Made by a program: the position numbers and the translations under genes | Shown here: positions 32,153 through 41,019 of the stretch, piece after piece | Layout of the letters: each line of letters opens with the position of its first letter | How positions within the stretch are numbered: position 1 is the stretch's first letter | NCBI GenBank assembly: GCA_021822115.1 | Contig: JAJZSA010000016.1 | Coordinates: 1 to 41,800, forward strand | From: Pseudomonadota bacterium | Lineage (GTDB): Bacteria > Pseudomonadota > Gammaproteobacteria > Burkholderiales > Gallionellaceae | DNA length: 41,800 bases | Reading direction: 5' to 3' | The notes under the pieces: model-generated | The model's input: the letters and a program-made list of their open reading frames with translations, nothing else | Told to the model about the DNA's origin: nothing | The model's database searches: none

Positions 32153-34018
32153 TCAGTTGCCGTTGAAGACGGTGAAGCGGCCGGTGGCGTCCAGCGAGCA
32201 GTACAACGCCTCGCGCCGCGCCAGCGGCATGATGTGGAACATGCGGAACGCGCCGTAGCCCTTGGCGCTGGGGATGGTGCCGGCGTAGCGGTAACGCGCC
32301 CAGTGCTCACCTTCCAGTTCCAGCATGGCGACCAGCGGCTCGGTGCCGAAGATCTCGCCCGGCGGGGTGACCGGTTCGATGCGCGCAGTCTTGGTGACGT
32401 CGGTGCTGGCGTAGGTGATGCTGCCGGCAAGGTGGTCGTGCAGCCGGTACACCGGGCCGTAATGCAGGCCGATGCGCAGCATCAGCGGCTCGGCCAGCCC
32501 GAGCGCGGACTGGTCGGTAGCGGCCATCGCATCGTTCAGTTCGGCCGCGATATGCACCACGGTGGAAGCGCGGCGCGCCACCAGATAGATGGCATCGCCC
32601 CAGGTGTTCACATGCTGCACGTCGTCGCGGTAACGCGCGATCACCGCCGCCAGCGCGGGGTGCAGTTCGTTGAAATACCACAGCACGCCATGGTCGCTGA
32701 GCTTGCTGAAACCGCGCACGTCGGCGAACAGGATGGCGTGCGGCTCGCGATGCAGGGTGGGATGAACCGCGCCGAAATCGCGCGCCAGCGGGCGCGCCAC
32801 CGGCGGCGGGCTGTCGATCACCTCGGTGCTCTGCCCCATGGCCTGCCAGCGCCGGATGTTGGCGCAGGTGCTGGAATCCTTGGCGCAGGCCTGCCGGTCC
32901 CACACCGCCACCTGCAACACGCGCGACTGCAAGGAGCCGGCGCGCATCATGGCCATGCCCATGGCCACGTCGGCGCAATGGCGGAACAAGGCCTCGTCGC
33001 CCAGGAAGTCCGATTCGGTGGCGAAGGAGACGCTGTCCGCCTGCGTCAGGCAGCGATGGAAACGGCTCACCCATTGCTCGCCCGCCGGACGCACGAACAC
33101 GTCGCAGAACGCCTCGGCCGCGAACGGCAGCCAGATGTTCAATTCGCCGCCCTGTTCCAGCAGCGCTTCGGCGAACAGGATGTCGGAACCGGCCGCCAGC
33201 GAACCGTAGGCGATCACGCCATGGCTGTCGCGCAGTACCTGGTCGATGCGCGTGCGCAGTGCCGCTTCCTCGTGTTCGCCAAGCGGACGATGCTGGTCGA
33301 ACACATGGCCGCAGTAGTAGCACACCGTCTCCGGCAACATGGGATCGACGATGGCCGGATCGATGCCCATGTAGCTGCACACCTGGCGCAACTGGCGGTT
33401 CATGCGCGCGCGCGTGAGCAAGTTGTTCTGGTTGTAGCCGGCAGCCTCGCGGATCGCGGCACGCGCCTCCACCTCGCGCCCCAGCAGCAGATAGGCTTCC
33501 GACTTTGTCGCCAGCGGGAAGAAGCGCGGCCCCTCGTCCTGCTGCGCCAGTCCGATGGCGATCTCGGCCAGCGCACAGGCACTCGCCGTCTCGCCCGAAT
33601 ACATGTACAGCGTGGCCGCGTTGATCGCCGCGTAGTGGCCGCCGGAACGGTTGTACGCCTGGTGATAGGTGACCGCCGCAGTATGGAAGCGCTCGGTGCC
33701 CAAGCCGTCGAAAGGGCGCGGCCGGTTGAAGTCGATGTCGAGGAAGGCCAGGTCCTTGAGGATGCGCGGCTCCAGCGCACGCACATACTCGTTGTGGCTC
33801 TGGTGCAGATGGAAGCGATAGAAGGTATCCAGCGCGCGCTGCTTGGCGTTGCAGCGCGACAGCGACAGCACCGCACAGTACTGGAAGAACTCGTCATGCG
33901 GCGCCAACTTGAGGCCGTCCTGCGCAAGATCGTACTCGCGCAGGTGGTCGCCTTTCTGCTGGGCGGCCAGCATGGCGGCCTTGATCGATTCTATGCGTTC
34001 ATCCATGAGATACGGCAT
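32153..34018 (-). CDS. TPR - SLOG-like - class III nucleotide cyclase fusion protein
   Basis: A 621-residue cytoplasmic protein in three parts. Residues about 10-210 are TPR-like helices. A Cys pair (YYCGHVF; Cys233, Cys236) follows. Residues about 264-375 resemble a SLOG/LOG nucleotide-binding domain (IAYGSLAAGSDILFAEALLE, then LNIWLPFAAEAFCDVFVRPAGEQWVSRF). Residues about 427-590 are a class III cyclase domain: ILFADVRGFSKLSD with metal Asp433, NTWGDAIYLV with metal Asp475, and VTKTARIEP with Arg546. The Lys that normally reads the base is Asn471, and the transition-state Asn is Thr542, so activity or substrate may be changed. No membrane segment or signal peptide. The 129-bp gap to the M23 gene and divergent context give no operon clue. 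Confidence 0.8.
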   Translation of the reverse strand: MPYLMDERIESIKAAMLAAQQKGDHLREYDLAQDGLKLAPHDEFFQYCAVLSLSRCNAKQRALDTFYRFHLHQSHNEYVRALEPRILKDLAFLDIDFNRPRPFDGLGTERFHTAAVTYHQAYNRSGGHYAAINAATLYMYSGETASACALAEIAIGLAQQDEGPRFFPLATKSEAYLLLGREVEARAAIREAAGYNQNNLLTRARMNRQLRQVCSYMGIDPAIVDPMLPETVCYYCGHVFDQHRPLGEHEEAALRTRIDQVLRDSHGVIAYGSLAAGSDILFAEALLEQGGELNIWLPFAAEAFCDVFVRPAGEQWVSRFHRCLTQADSVSFATESDFLGDEALFRHCADVAMGMAMMRAGSLQSRVLQVAVWDRQACAKDSSTCANIRRWQAMGQSTEVIDSPPPVARPLARDFGAVHPTLHREPHAILFADVRGFSKLSDHGVLWYFNELHPALAAVIARYRDDVQHVNTWGDAIYLVARRASTVVHIAAELNDAMAATDQSALGLAEPLMLRIGLHYGPVYRLHDHLAGSITYASTDVTKTARIEPVTPPGEIFGTEPLVAMLELEGEHWARYRYAGTIPSAKGYGAFRMFHIMPLARREALYCSLDATGRFTVFNGN

Positions 34019-34067
34019 CCGGTGGAATCATTGGCGTGCGACTTTACCCCAGCCGGCGCACCTGCCG

Positions 34068-34913
34068 CTAGCGCAGGAACAAGGCGGGATCGACGCGCGC
34101 ATCGTTGAGGCTGACGCCCCAGTGCAGATGCGGCCCGGTGGCGCGTCCGCTCATGCCCACCGTGCCGATGCGCTGGCCGCGCGCCACCTGCTGGCCGACC
34201 TGCACCTCCACGCTATCCAGATGTGCGTACAGCGTCACCAGCCCTTGGCCGTGATCGATGAACACGCAGTTGCCGCTGAAGAAATAATCGCCGGTACGCA
34301 CCACCACACCTGCCGCCGGCGCCACCACTTCGGCCCCGCGCGGCGCGGCGATGTCCATGCCGCTGTGCGGATTGCGCGGCTCGCCGTTGAAGATACGGCG
34401 CAGACCGAAGGAACTGCTGCGCGGCCCCGGTACCGGCTGCAAGAAGTGCAGGCTGTCGGCCACCCGTTGCGGCTGCCAGGCGGCCAGCGTCTGCTTGATC
34501 TCCTCCTGCTCGCGCTCGATGCGCACCATGTCCTCGGCGCTCGGCGTCACCTTGCTCTGATCGGTGATGGTGAGACGCTGCGTGATGTAACGCTTGGCCT
34601 TCACCTGGAAAGATAGCGTGTGTCGTTTGCCGTTCTCCGGCTCGATGGCGATCCTCTGCATGCCCGGCTTCACGCTGAGCGGGATGCCGACCAGCGCCAG
34701 CCAGTGCTGCTCGCCCGGCACCACCATCACGCGACTATTTTTGTAACGCACCACCGGTGCGGGAGCATGCACATCCCCCACCGGCAACAGTGCCAACCCG
34801 CCCGGCACCGCAGATCGCTTGGGCAACTCCAACGCGGCGACCGGCTGCATCCACGACAAGAACAAACATGCAACGAACAACGACCATCTTTTCACGACAC
34901 TGCTTCCCTTCAT
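34068..34913 (-). CDS. M23 family metallopeptidase (LytM domain), exported
   Basis: Up to 281 residues. The signal peptide is KRWSLFVACLFLSWMQPVAA. An N-terminal beta domain with immunoglobulin-like or DUF-type pattern (residues 30-115) precedes a short coiled coil (SAEDMVRIEREQEEIKQTLAAW). The C-terminal LytM domain has NPHSGMDIAAPRG (HxxxD zinc site) and PHLHWGVS (HxH), so the peptidase is predicted to be active on peptidoglycan cross-links. The ATG at 34913 directly follows the radA stop (TGAATG). A GTG at 34895 with AAGGGA nine bases upstream would give a more typical signal peptide and may be the true start. Downstream of radA in the same direction, probably co-transcribed but functionally unrelated. 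Confidence 0.9.
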   Translation of the reverse strand: MKGSSVVKRWSLFVACLFLSWMQPVAALELPKRSAVPGGLALLPVGDVHAPAPVVRYKNSRVMVVPGEQHWLALVGIPLSVKPGMQRIAIEPENGKRHTLSFQVKAKRYITQRLTITDQSKVTPSAEDMVRIEREQEEIKQTLAAWQPQRVADSLHFLQPVPGPRSSSFGLRRIFNGEPRNPHSGMDIAAPRGAEVVAPAAGVVVRTGDYFFSGNCVFIDHGQGLVTLYAHLDSVEVQVGQQVARGQRIGTVGMSGRATGPHLHWGVSLNDARVDPALFLR

Positions 34914-36275
34914 TCAACGCATCTTCTCTACGGCTTCTTCCACCCGCTCCACCGCGATCACCTCCATGCCAGCGATCTTCTGCTTGGGCGCATTGGCCTT
35001 GGGGATGATGGCGTGGGTGAAACCCAGTTTGGCGGCTTCCTTCAAACGTTCCTGGCCGCGCTGCACCGGACGCACCTCGCCGGCGAGGCCGACTTCGCCG
35101 AACACCACCAGCTTCTCCGGCAGCGGTTTGTTCTTCAGCGAGGAGACGATGGCCAGCAACACGGCCAGATCTGCGCCCGGTTCGGTGATCTTCACGCCGC
35201 CGACGGCATTGATGAACACGTCCTGATCGAAACAGGCGATACCGGCATGGCGATGCAGCACCGCCAGCAGCATGGCCAGACGGTTCTGTTCCAGCCCCAG
35301 CGACAGGCGACGCGGCGTGGGCGCATGCGCCTCATCCAGCAAAGCCTGGATCTCCACCAGCAAAGGCCGCGTGCCTTCCTGCGTCACCATCACGCACGAG
35401 CCCGCCACCTGCGTGCCGTGCTGCGACAGGAACAGCGCGGAGGGATTGCTCACCTCGCGCAGCCCCTTCTCGGTCATGGCGAACACGCCCAGTTCGTTCA
35501 CCGCACCGAAACGGTTCTTGAACGCACGGATGAGGCGGAAACTGGAATGCGTATCGCCCTCGAAATACAGCACGGTGTCGACGATGTGCTCCAGCACGCG
35601 CGGCCCGGCCAGCGCGCCTTCCTTGGTGACATGGCCGACCAGGATCATGGACACGCCCGCGCTCTTGGCGATGCGCGTGAGCTGCGCCGCACATTCGCGC
35701 ACCTGCGCCACCGAGCCGGGGGCCGAGGTGAGCTGTTCGGAATACACGGTCTGGATGGAATCGATCACCACCACCTGCGGTTTCTCGTGGGCGATGGCGC
35801 CCTGGATCTTCTCCAGCTGGATCTCGGGCAGCAGGTGCACCTCGCGCGCATCCAGCGCCAGACGCTTGGCGCGCAGCGCGATCTGCTGCGCCGATTCCTC
35901 GCCGCTGACGTAGAGCACCTTCCTGGTCGGCGCCAGATGCGCCAGTGTCTGCAACAACAGCGTGGATTTGCCGATACCGGGATCGCCGCCGATCAGCACC
36001 ACCCCGCCGTCCACCAGCCCGCCGCCCAATACGCGGTCGAACTCGGTCACGCCGGTGGGCGTGCGCGAAACCTCGCTGGCTTCCACCTCGGCCAGTTGCT
36101 GCAACTTGCCGGAAGCGGCCAATGCACTGAAACGGTTCTTGCCGGCAGCCGGCGTCGTTTCCGCTACGCTCTCCACCAGCGTGTTCCATTCGCCGCAGTG
36201 CGGGCACTGTCCCTGCCATTTCGGCGTCTGCCCGCCGCATTCGGTACAACTGTAGATCGTCTTTGCTTTTGCCAT
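34914..36275 (-). CDS. radA: DNA repair protein RadA
   Basis: A 453-residue protein, the usual RadA length. It has a C4 zinc finger (Cys10, Cys13, Cys24, Cys27; CTECGGQTPKWQGQCPHC), then a RecA-like ATPase with Walker A GGDPGIGKSTLLLQ and Walker B region VVVIDSIQTV. The RadA-specific KNRFGAVNELGVF motif is present, as is the C-terminal Lon-protease-like domain (SLGLEQNRLAMLLAVLHRHAG; VGLAGEVRPVQRGQERLKEAAKLGF). RadA is a DnaB-like helicase that drives branch migration in recombination. The gene is divergent to the FAD-dependent dehydrogenase gene, with 57 bp between the start codons, and upstream of the M23 peptidase. No anomaly. Confidence 0.98.
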   Translation of the reverse strand: MAKAKTIYSCTECGGQTPKWQGQCPHCGEWNTLVESVAETTPAAGKNRFSALAASGKLQQLAEVEASEVSRTPTGVTEFDRVLGGGLVDGGVVLIGGDPGIGKSTLLLQTLAHLAPTRKVLYVSGEESAQQIALRAKRLALDAREVHLLPEIQLEKIQGAIAHEKPQVVVIDSIQTVYSEQLTSAPGSVAQVRECAAQLTRIAKSAGVSMILVGHVTKEGALAGPRVLEHIVDTVLYFEGDTHSSFRLIRAFKNRFGAVNELGVFAMTEKGLREVSNPSALFLSQHGTQVAGSCVMVTQEGTRPLLVEIQALLDEAHAPTPRRLSLGLEQNRLAMLLAVLHRHAGIACFDQDVFINAVGGVKITEPGADLAVLLAIVSSLKNKPLPEKLVVFGEVGLAGEVRPVQRGQERLKEAAKLGFTHAIIPKANAPKQKIAGMEVIAVERVEEAVEKMR

Positions 36276-36332
36276 ACTCGCCTCTCGCTGGACGCGAAGG
36301 ATAACGCAGAGGCATCGGGTAGAATAGCGCGC

Positions 36333-37934
36333 ATGTTACGACTCACTGAAATCCGCCTCCCGCTCGACCACCCCGCCGATGCCCTGCAAGCAGCCATCCT
36401 GCAGCGGCTGGGCATCGCTGCGGATGCGCTCAAGAGCTATACCCTGTTCCGCCGTGGTTACGACGCACGCAAGAAGAACGCCATCGTGTTCGTCTATACC
36501 GTGGACGTAGCAGTCGCGAACGAGGCCGCGCTGTTGAAGAAAAAGATCCCGCACGTCGCCCCTGCGCCGGACATGGATTATCGCTACGTGGCACACGCCC
36601 CGGCCGCTCTGCAGGAACGTCCGGTGGTGATCGGTCTGGGGCCGTGCGGCATCTTCGCCGGCCTGCTGCTGGCACAGATGGGCTTCAAACCGATCATCCT
36701 GGAGCGCGGCAAAGAAGTGCGCGAGCGCACCAAGGACACTTGGGGCCTGTGGCGCAAGGGCAAGCTCGATCCCGAGTCCAACGTGCAATTCGGCGAAGGC
36801 GGCGCGGGCACCTTCTCGGACGGCAAGCTGCACAGCGGCATCAAGGACCCGCGCTTCCTCGGCCGCAAGGTGATGGCCGAGTTCGTGAAAGCCGGCGCAC
36901 CGGAAGAGATCATGTACGTGAGCAAGCCGCACATCGGCACCTTCCGCCTGGTCGGCATGGTGGAACAGATGCGCCACGAGATGGAACAACTGGGTGCAGA
37001 GATCCGCTTCAAGAGCAAGGTCGCCGACATCGAGATCGTGGATGGCCGCGTGCAGGCCGTGCTGCTGGAAGACGGCGAACGCATCGCCACGCATCACGTG
37101 GTACTGGCCGTGGGCCACTCCGCGCGCGACACCTTCGAGATGCTGCATAAGCGCGGCGTGTACATGGAAGCCAAACCCTTCTCCATCGGCTTCCGCATCG
37201 AACATCCGCAATCGCTCATCGACCGAGCCCGCCTCGGCCCCAACGCGGGCAACGAACAACTGGGCGCAGCGGACTACAAACTGGTGCACCACGCTAGCAA
37301 CGGCCGCGCGGTATACAGCTTCTGCATGTGCCCCGGCGGCACCGTGGTCGCCGCCACCTCGGAAGAAGGCCGCGTGGTCACCAACGGCATGAGCCAGTAT
37401 TCGCGCAACGAACGCAACGCCAACAGCGGTATCGTGGTCGGCATCACGCCCGAGGACTACCCCGGCGACGTGCTGGCCGGCGTGGCGCTGCAACGCCAGC
37501 TGGAATCGCGCGCCTTCGAACTCGGCGGCCGCAACTACAACGCCCCGGCGCAGCGCGTGGGCGACTTCCTCGCCGGGCGCCCTTCCACACAACTCGGCGA
37601 AGTCGTGCCTTCCTACACCCCCGGCGTGACCCCCACCGACCTCGCCACCGCCCTGCCCGACTACGCCATCGCCGCCATCCGCGAAGCCCTGCCCGCCTTC
37701 GGCAAGCAGATCAAAGGCTTCGACATGGACGATGCACTGCTCACCGGCGTCGAGACGCGCACCTCCTCACCGGTACGCATCAAGCGCGGCGAGGATTTCC
37801 AGAGCCTCAACGTGAAGGGCTTATATCCGGCTGGAGAAGGTGCCGGTTATGCCGGCGGCATCCTGTCGGCGGGCGTGGATGGCATCGAGGTGGCTGAGGC
37901 GGTCGCGCTGGATTTAGTGAAGAACAAAATATGA
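36333..37934 (+). CDS. FAD-dependent dehydrogenase (COG2509-type)
   Basis: A 533-residue flavoprotein. The N-terminal 90 residues are a small alpha/beta domain (LRLTEIRLPLDHPADALQAAILQRLG; SYTLFRRGYDARKKNAIVFVYTVDV). The dinucleotide-binding motif VVIGLGPCGIFAGLLLAQMG (Gly101-Gly106) follows, then ILERGKEVRERTKDTWGLWR and VQFGEGGAGTFSDGKL. The second half ends with the FAD-closing motif GLYPAGEGAGYAGGILSAGVDGIEVAEA. The family is widespread and annotated only as NAD(P)/FAD-dependent oxidoreductase; the substrate is unknown. The ATG at 36333 is chosen because family similarity starts there, although the frame stays open for a long way upstream opposite radA. Confidence 0.92.
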   Translation: MLRLTEIRLPLDHPADALQAAILQRLGIAADALKSYTLFRRGYDARKKNAIVFVYTVDVAVANEAALLKKKIPHVAPAPDMDYRYVAHAPAALQERPVVIGLGPCGIFAGLLLAQMGFKPIILERGKEVRERTKDTWGLWRKGKLDPESNVQFGEGGAGTFSDGKLHSGIKDPRFLGRKVMAEFVKAGAPEEIMYVSKPHIGTFRLVGMVEQMRHEMEQLGAEIRFKSKVADIEIVDGRVQAVLLEDGERIATHHVVLAVGHSARDTFEMLHKRGVYMEAKPFSIGFRIEHPQSLIDRARLGPNAGNEQLGAADYKLVHHASNGRAVYSFCMCPGGTVVAATSEEGRVVTNGMSQYSRNERNANSGIVVGITPEDYPGDVLAGVALQRQLESRAFELGGRNYNAPAQRVGDFLAGRPSTQLGEVVPSYTPGVTPTDLATALPDYAIAAIREALPAFGKQIKGFDMDDALLTGVETRTSSPVRIKRGEDFQSLNVKGLYPAGEGAGYAGGILSAGVDGIEVAEAVALDLVKNKI

Positions 37935-38203
37935 TTTGGAGATTCATGCAAATCGGACGCCACGCGCTGATTTATTTGTAGTCGTATCCGATTCAAATCG
38001 GCTTAGGCAGTAATTGTCGGATGATTAGCCTGAACGGATATCCACCGGGCAGGAAAAGGCATCCGCTGCATAGTTCTGATCCATCAGCACCGGAGTCTCG
38101 GACGGATGGCAGCAGGGGGCTGGATGAAGACGCACAAGTTCATTGCGGGAAATCGAATTCATGGCAAATCAACGGACGGAATCCGTAGCCGGCATGTCCT
38201 GAG
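37935..38203. other. Non-coding gap between the FAD protein and the sensor kinase
   Basis: A 269-bp gap between convergent genes. It contains a loose inverted repeat (AATCGGA near 37952 and TCCGATT near 37988) but no terminator with a T run. No coding frame with recognisable content was seen; composition is A/T-richer than the flanks. Confidence 0.3.
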
Positions 38204-40051
38204 CTAGGAAGAAAAAATGATGACCGGGGGAAACAGCCTCAGCGTCGTCACGACCGCCTCGCCTTCCTGACGAAAGTCCAGCTCCATCCCTTGCGGGGCC
38301 AGCAACGCTCGCACCAGCTCAAGACCCGTGCCATAGCCGATGCCACGCTTGAAATCAAAATCTTGCGGCAGGGCGGCGGGTGAGTTGCGCAACTCGATGC
38401 GCGCTTCCTCAGCACCGATATCCAGTCGCACGTGCAGGAACCGGCCGGGATCATCATGGGAAAGGTGTTTCGCCGCGTTGGTTATCAGCTCGTTGATGAT
38501 CAATGCAGCAGGCACCTCTTCACTGGACGACAGCGCTATTGAAGTGTCATTGTCGGACGGCCTATATCCTATCGGCACGTCATGAATCATATTCTCCAGT
38601 GCGATGCGCAGCACATCATCCAGACACACACGGTCGATTTTGCTGCGTCCTCTCAGGCCATAGATCTGCGCAATGGTTTTGACTTGGGCAACGGCCTCGG
38701 AAAGAGGGGCAGCGATGTCCGGCTGCTCCTTGATGCGATTCTTCAACAGGCCCACGATCCCCTGCAGATGGTTCTTGATGCGGTGATGCACCTCCCGGAT
38801 CAGGGCATCGCGCTGGCGCTCCACGTTGGACAGGCGTTCGACCTCGGCCTTCTTGCGCTCGGTGATATCCCGCGTCGTACCGATCAGGCCGATCACACGC
38901 CCCGTGTCGTCGAAATAAGGGCTGCGGATGGTCAGCAAAGTGCGCGCTCCGGCCGGGGAGGGGATGGTCTCCTCAAAGCTGTGCACCTTACCGGACTGCA
39001 TCACCCGTTCGTCGTCTTCGAAAAACAGGCGCCCCGTCGGCGTGTCTCCGAACAGTTCCAGTGCGGTCTTGCCCACCATGCTTGCTGCATCCCAGTCGGG
39101 GTGGACGCCGGCTTGCCGCACGATATCGGCTGCTGCCGGGTTGATGTAGCGCTGGCGGTGCTCCCGATCCAACACAAAAATACCTTCTGCTGCATTGTCG
39201 GTGATCGCGCGCAGCAGGCCATCCCGCTCGTTCAGGGCCCGTGAGGTAAGCACGAATGAAGTGGTCTCGCGCAGGGAAAACACCAGACCGGCGACCTTGC
39301 CATCCACGACGTTCGGTGACAGGCTCCAATCCCAATAGGTGATGCCGCGCTCCGGTTGATCTGGGAATTCGAACGGCTTGTCTTTGTAGAATACCGCCTC
39401 GCCGGTATCGCGCACCTGGCGGAAGATGGCTTCGTTCTCCGCATTGGGATAGAGATCGAAGTGGTTCTTGCCCAGCAACTCTTCGCGCTGCATGTGGCAG
39501 GTTTCAGCGTAAGGCTGGTTGACCCAGACGAAATTGAACTGAGGGTCCAAATAAACCAGCATGACGTCGGTGTTGACCATGATGCTATCCAGTAACGCCT
39601 GACGTTGCGCCATCACTGCTTCAGCCTGCTTGCGCTCGGTGATGTCGCGCTGGATTCCCAGCCATACCGCCCCCCAGCCGGGCAGATCATGGCAGCTGAT
39701 AGTGCTAAAGGTCCAGAAGGTGGTGCCATCCTTGCGCCGGTTCAGCAGTTCGCCTTCCCAGCGCCCGGTTCTTTGCAAGGCGTCGATGATCGTTTGCGCC
39801 GTGGCCTCCGGGGCGCCGCCCTCCGGCGCGTTGAGTACCTCAGTCAACTGGCCGATCAGCTCGCCCGGCGCATAACCGAACATCGTTTCGAAGGCGGGAT
39901 TGTTGTAGACGATGCGCCCATTCCGCGCCGACACCACGTTCACGCCATCCGTGATCTTGGTGAGGACCGCAGCCTGACGCAGTGCCTCATCGTTGTTTCC
40001 GGCGATTGCGGCTTGGTCAATGGGTTTTGGCTTGCGGGTGTCATCAACCAT
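38204..40051 (-). CDS. Multi-PAS sensor histidine kinase (HisKA_2/HWE type)
   Basis: A 615-residue cytoplasmic kinase without membrane segments. Three PAS/PAC units are visible: residues about 27-145 (GRIVYNNPAFETMFGY ... GIQRDITERKQAE), about 150-265 (NFVWVNQPYAETCHMQREELLGKNHFDLYP) and about 280-405 (IFVLDREHRQRYINPAA ... GTTRDITERKKAE). The dimerisation and phosphoacceptor segment is IREVHHRIKNHLQGIVGLL with His423. The ATPase domain has INELITNAAKHL (N box) and GIGYGTGLELVRALL (G box). This HisKA_2 type commonly partners with response regulators lacking DNA-binding domains. The ANTAR regulator gene lies 123 bp upstream on the same strand and is the obvious partner. The stimulus is unknown; a PAS cofactor cannot be assigned. 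Confidence 0.93.
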   Translation of the reverse strand: MVDDTRKPKPIDQAAIAGNNDEALRQAAVLTKITDGVNVVSARNGRIVYNNPAFETMFGYAPGELIGQLTEVLNAPEGGAPEATAQTIIDALQRTGRWEGELLNRRKDGTTFWTFSTISCHDLPGWGAVWLGIQRDITERKQAEAVMAQRQALLDSIMVNTDVMLVYLDPQFNFVWVNQPYAETCHMQREELLGKNHFDLYPNAENEAIFRQVRDTGEAVFYKDKPFEFPDQPERGITYWDWSLSPNVVDGKVAGLVFSLRETTSFVLTSRALNERDGLLRAITDNAAEGIFVLDREHRQRYINPAAADIVRQAGVHPDWDAASMVGKTALELFGDTPTGRLFFEDDERVMQSGKVHSFEETIPSPAGARTLLTIRSPYFDDTGRVIGLIGTTRDITERKKAEVERLSNVERQRDALIREVHHRIKNHLQGIVGLLKNRIKEQPDIAAPLSEAVAQVKTIAQIYGLRGRSKIDRVCLDDVLRIALENMIHDVPIGYRPSDNDTSIALSSSEEVPAALIINELITNAAKHLSHDDPGRFLHVRLDIGAEEARIELRNSPAALPQDFDFKRGIGYGTGLELVRALLAPQGMELDFRQEGEAVVTTLRLFPPVIIFSS

Positions 40052-40174
40052 GGCACTCGATCCTGATCATCTGTCCACGCCTGGCTCAGGTGGGCAGTCC
40101 GGCGCAACTGAGTTGCTCGTGGTCATGACTTTTCATACGTTCGTTTTCCCGGATAGGAGTTGTGCATGCCAGCG

Positions 40175-40759
40175 CTAGGTGGGAATGCTGCGCCCCGCAG
40201 CGGCCATGATCTCGTTGCAATATTGTTCAAGCTTCTGGCGGCGATCACGTGCTGCGGCCCGCAGTTTTTCGAAGGCTTGTTGCTCCGGCAGATGATGGCG
40301 TTCCATCATCAAACCGATCGCCATGCTGGTGGCACGCCCCCCGGTCAGCGCCTGTTCAAGTTGAGTTCGGGACAGTATCAGCGCGTGCAGGTCACGGGCC
40401 CGTGCCAGCGCGCACTCGATGCCGGGTATCAGATTGACGATGCCGGCGGGCTTGACCAGATAACCGACACCGCCCTCAGTCACCGCTTGTACGACCTGCT
40501 CTCGGTCGCCATACGCCGAGAGAAACATCGTCGCAATGCCATACTCGTCACGCAAACGCGCAGCGAGCTCAAGTCCAGTCATCTTCGGCATGCGGATATC
40601 AACGACGGCCAGATCGAAGGTGGCGGTTGCGCACAATGCCAGCGCCGCAGCACCCGATTCGGCCGTGTTGACACTGTATCCAGATTCTCTCAGCCCTTTC
40701 GACAGAGTGGCCAATACCAAGCGGTCATCGTCAACCAACAGTAAGCGCGCAGAAACCAT
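40175..40759 (-). CDS. Response regulator with ANTAR RNA-binding output domain
   Basis: A 194-residue protein. The receiver domain (1-120) has the acidic pocket LLVDDD (Asp10-Asp12), phosphoacceptor Asp54 in VVDIRMPKMTG, the Ser of FLSAYGD and Lys in YLVKPAG. The C-terminal ANTAR domain (about 128-185) reads LEQALTGGRATSMAIGLMMERHHLPEQQAFEKLRAAARDRRQKLEQYCNEIM, with the conserved A-x-G-x-x-M-x-R and F-x-x-L-R-x-x-A-R pattern. ANTAR proteins bind paired hairpins in nascent RNA and prevent transcription termination, as AmiR, NasR and EutV do. The partner kinase is encoded 123 bp downstream. Targets are not evident in the window. The upstream A/T-rich stretch (40790-40870) probably holds its promoter. 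Confidence 0.93.
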   Translation of the reverse strand: MVSARLLLVDDDRLVLATLSKGLRESGYSVNTAESGAAALALCATATFDLAVVDIRMPKMTGLELAARLRDEYGIATMFLSAYGDREQVVQAVTEGGVGYLVKPAGIVNLIPGIECALARARDLHALILSRTQLEQALTGGRATSMAIGLMMERHHLPEQQAFEKLRAAARDRRQKLEQYCNEIMAAAGRSIPT

Positions 40760-41019
40760 CTGTAGCTCCCATAAGTATTTGGAAAGTGGACTGATTGACT
40801 TTGCTATTTATATGGCATGATAATGAAAATGTTTTGAATCGATTGATATTTTTTCGATTCAACCATCTGCAACAACTCATTTACCAGGCCCAGCCTCTGC
40901 CTACTTACCTCGATAGGGGGAGCTGTGAATGCCGCCAGTGAAAATTCCTTCTCGCCGCCGACTGACCAAGGCCAAGTGGATGATCTGATCAGCATCCTGC
41001 CGATGAAGCCGGATGATCG
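40760..41019. promoter_or_regulatory. Divergent intergenic region between the ANTAR regulator and the GAF protein
   Basis: A 260-bp region, A/T-rich at 40795-40870. A GGGGGAG site at 40916-40922 precedes short frames. One, a GTG at 40925 running to 41089 (54 codons), ends in an ATGA overlap with an in-frame ATG of the GAF gene at 41086; its first 25 residues (NAASENSFSPPTDQGQVDDL, then ISILP) look protein-like, the rest does not. It may be the decayed or frameshifted N-terminus of the GAF protein. No firm promoter was assigned. Confidence 0.3.

Noticed and set aside
34620..36332. N-terminal extension of the FAD-dependent dehydrogenase frame
   Set aside because: It only mirrors radA and the M23 gene on the other strand; similarity to flavoproteins begins at the ATG at 36333.
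40052..40174. ANTAR-type antitermination leader between the response regulator and the kinase
   Set aside because: Only very small stems are visible and none shows the paired hexaloop pattern or a competing terminator.
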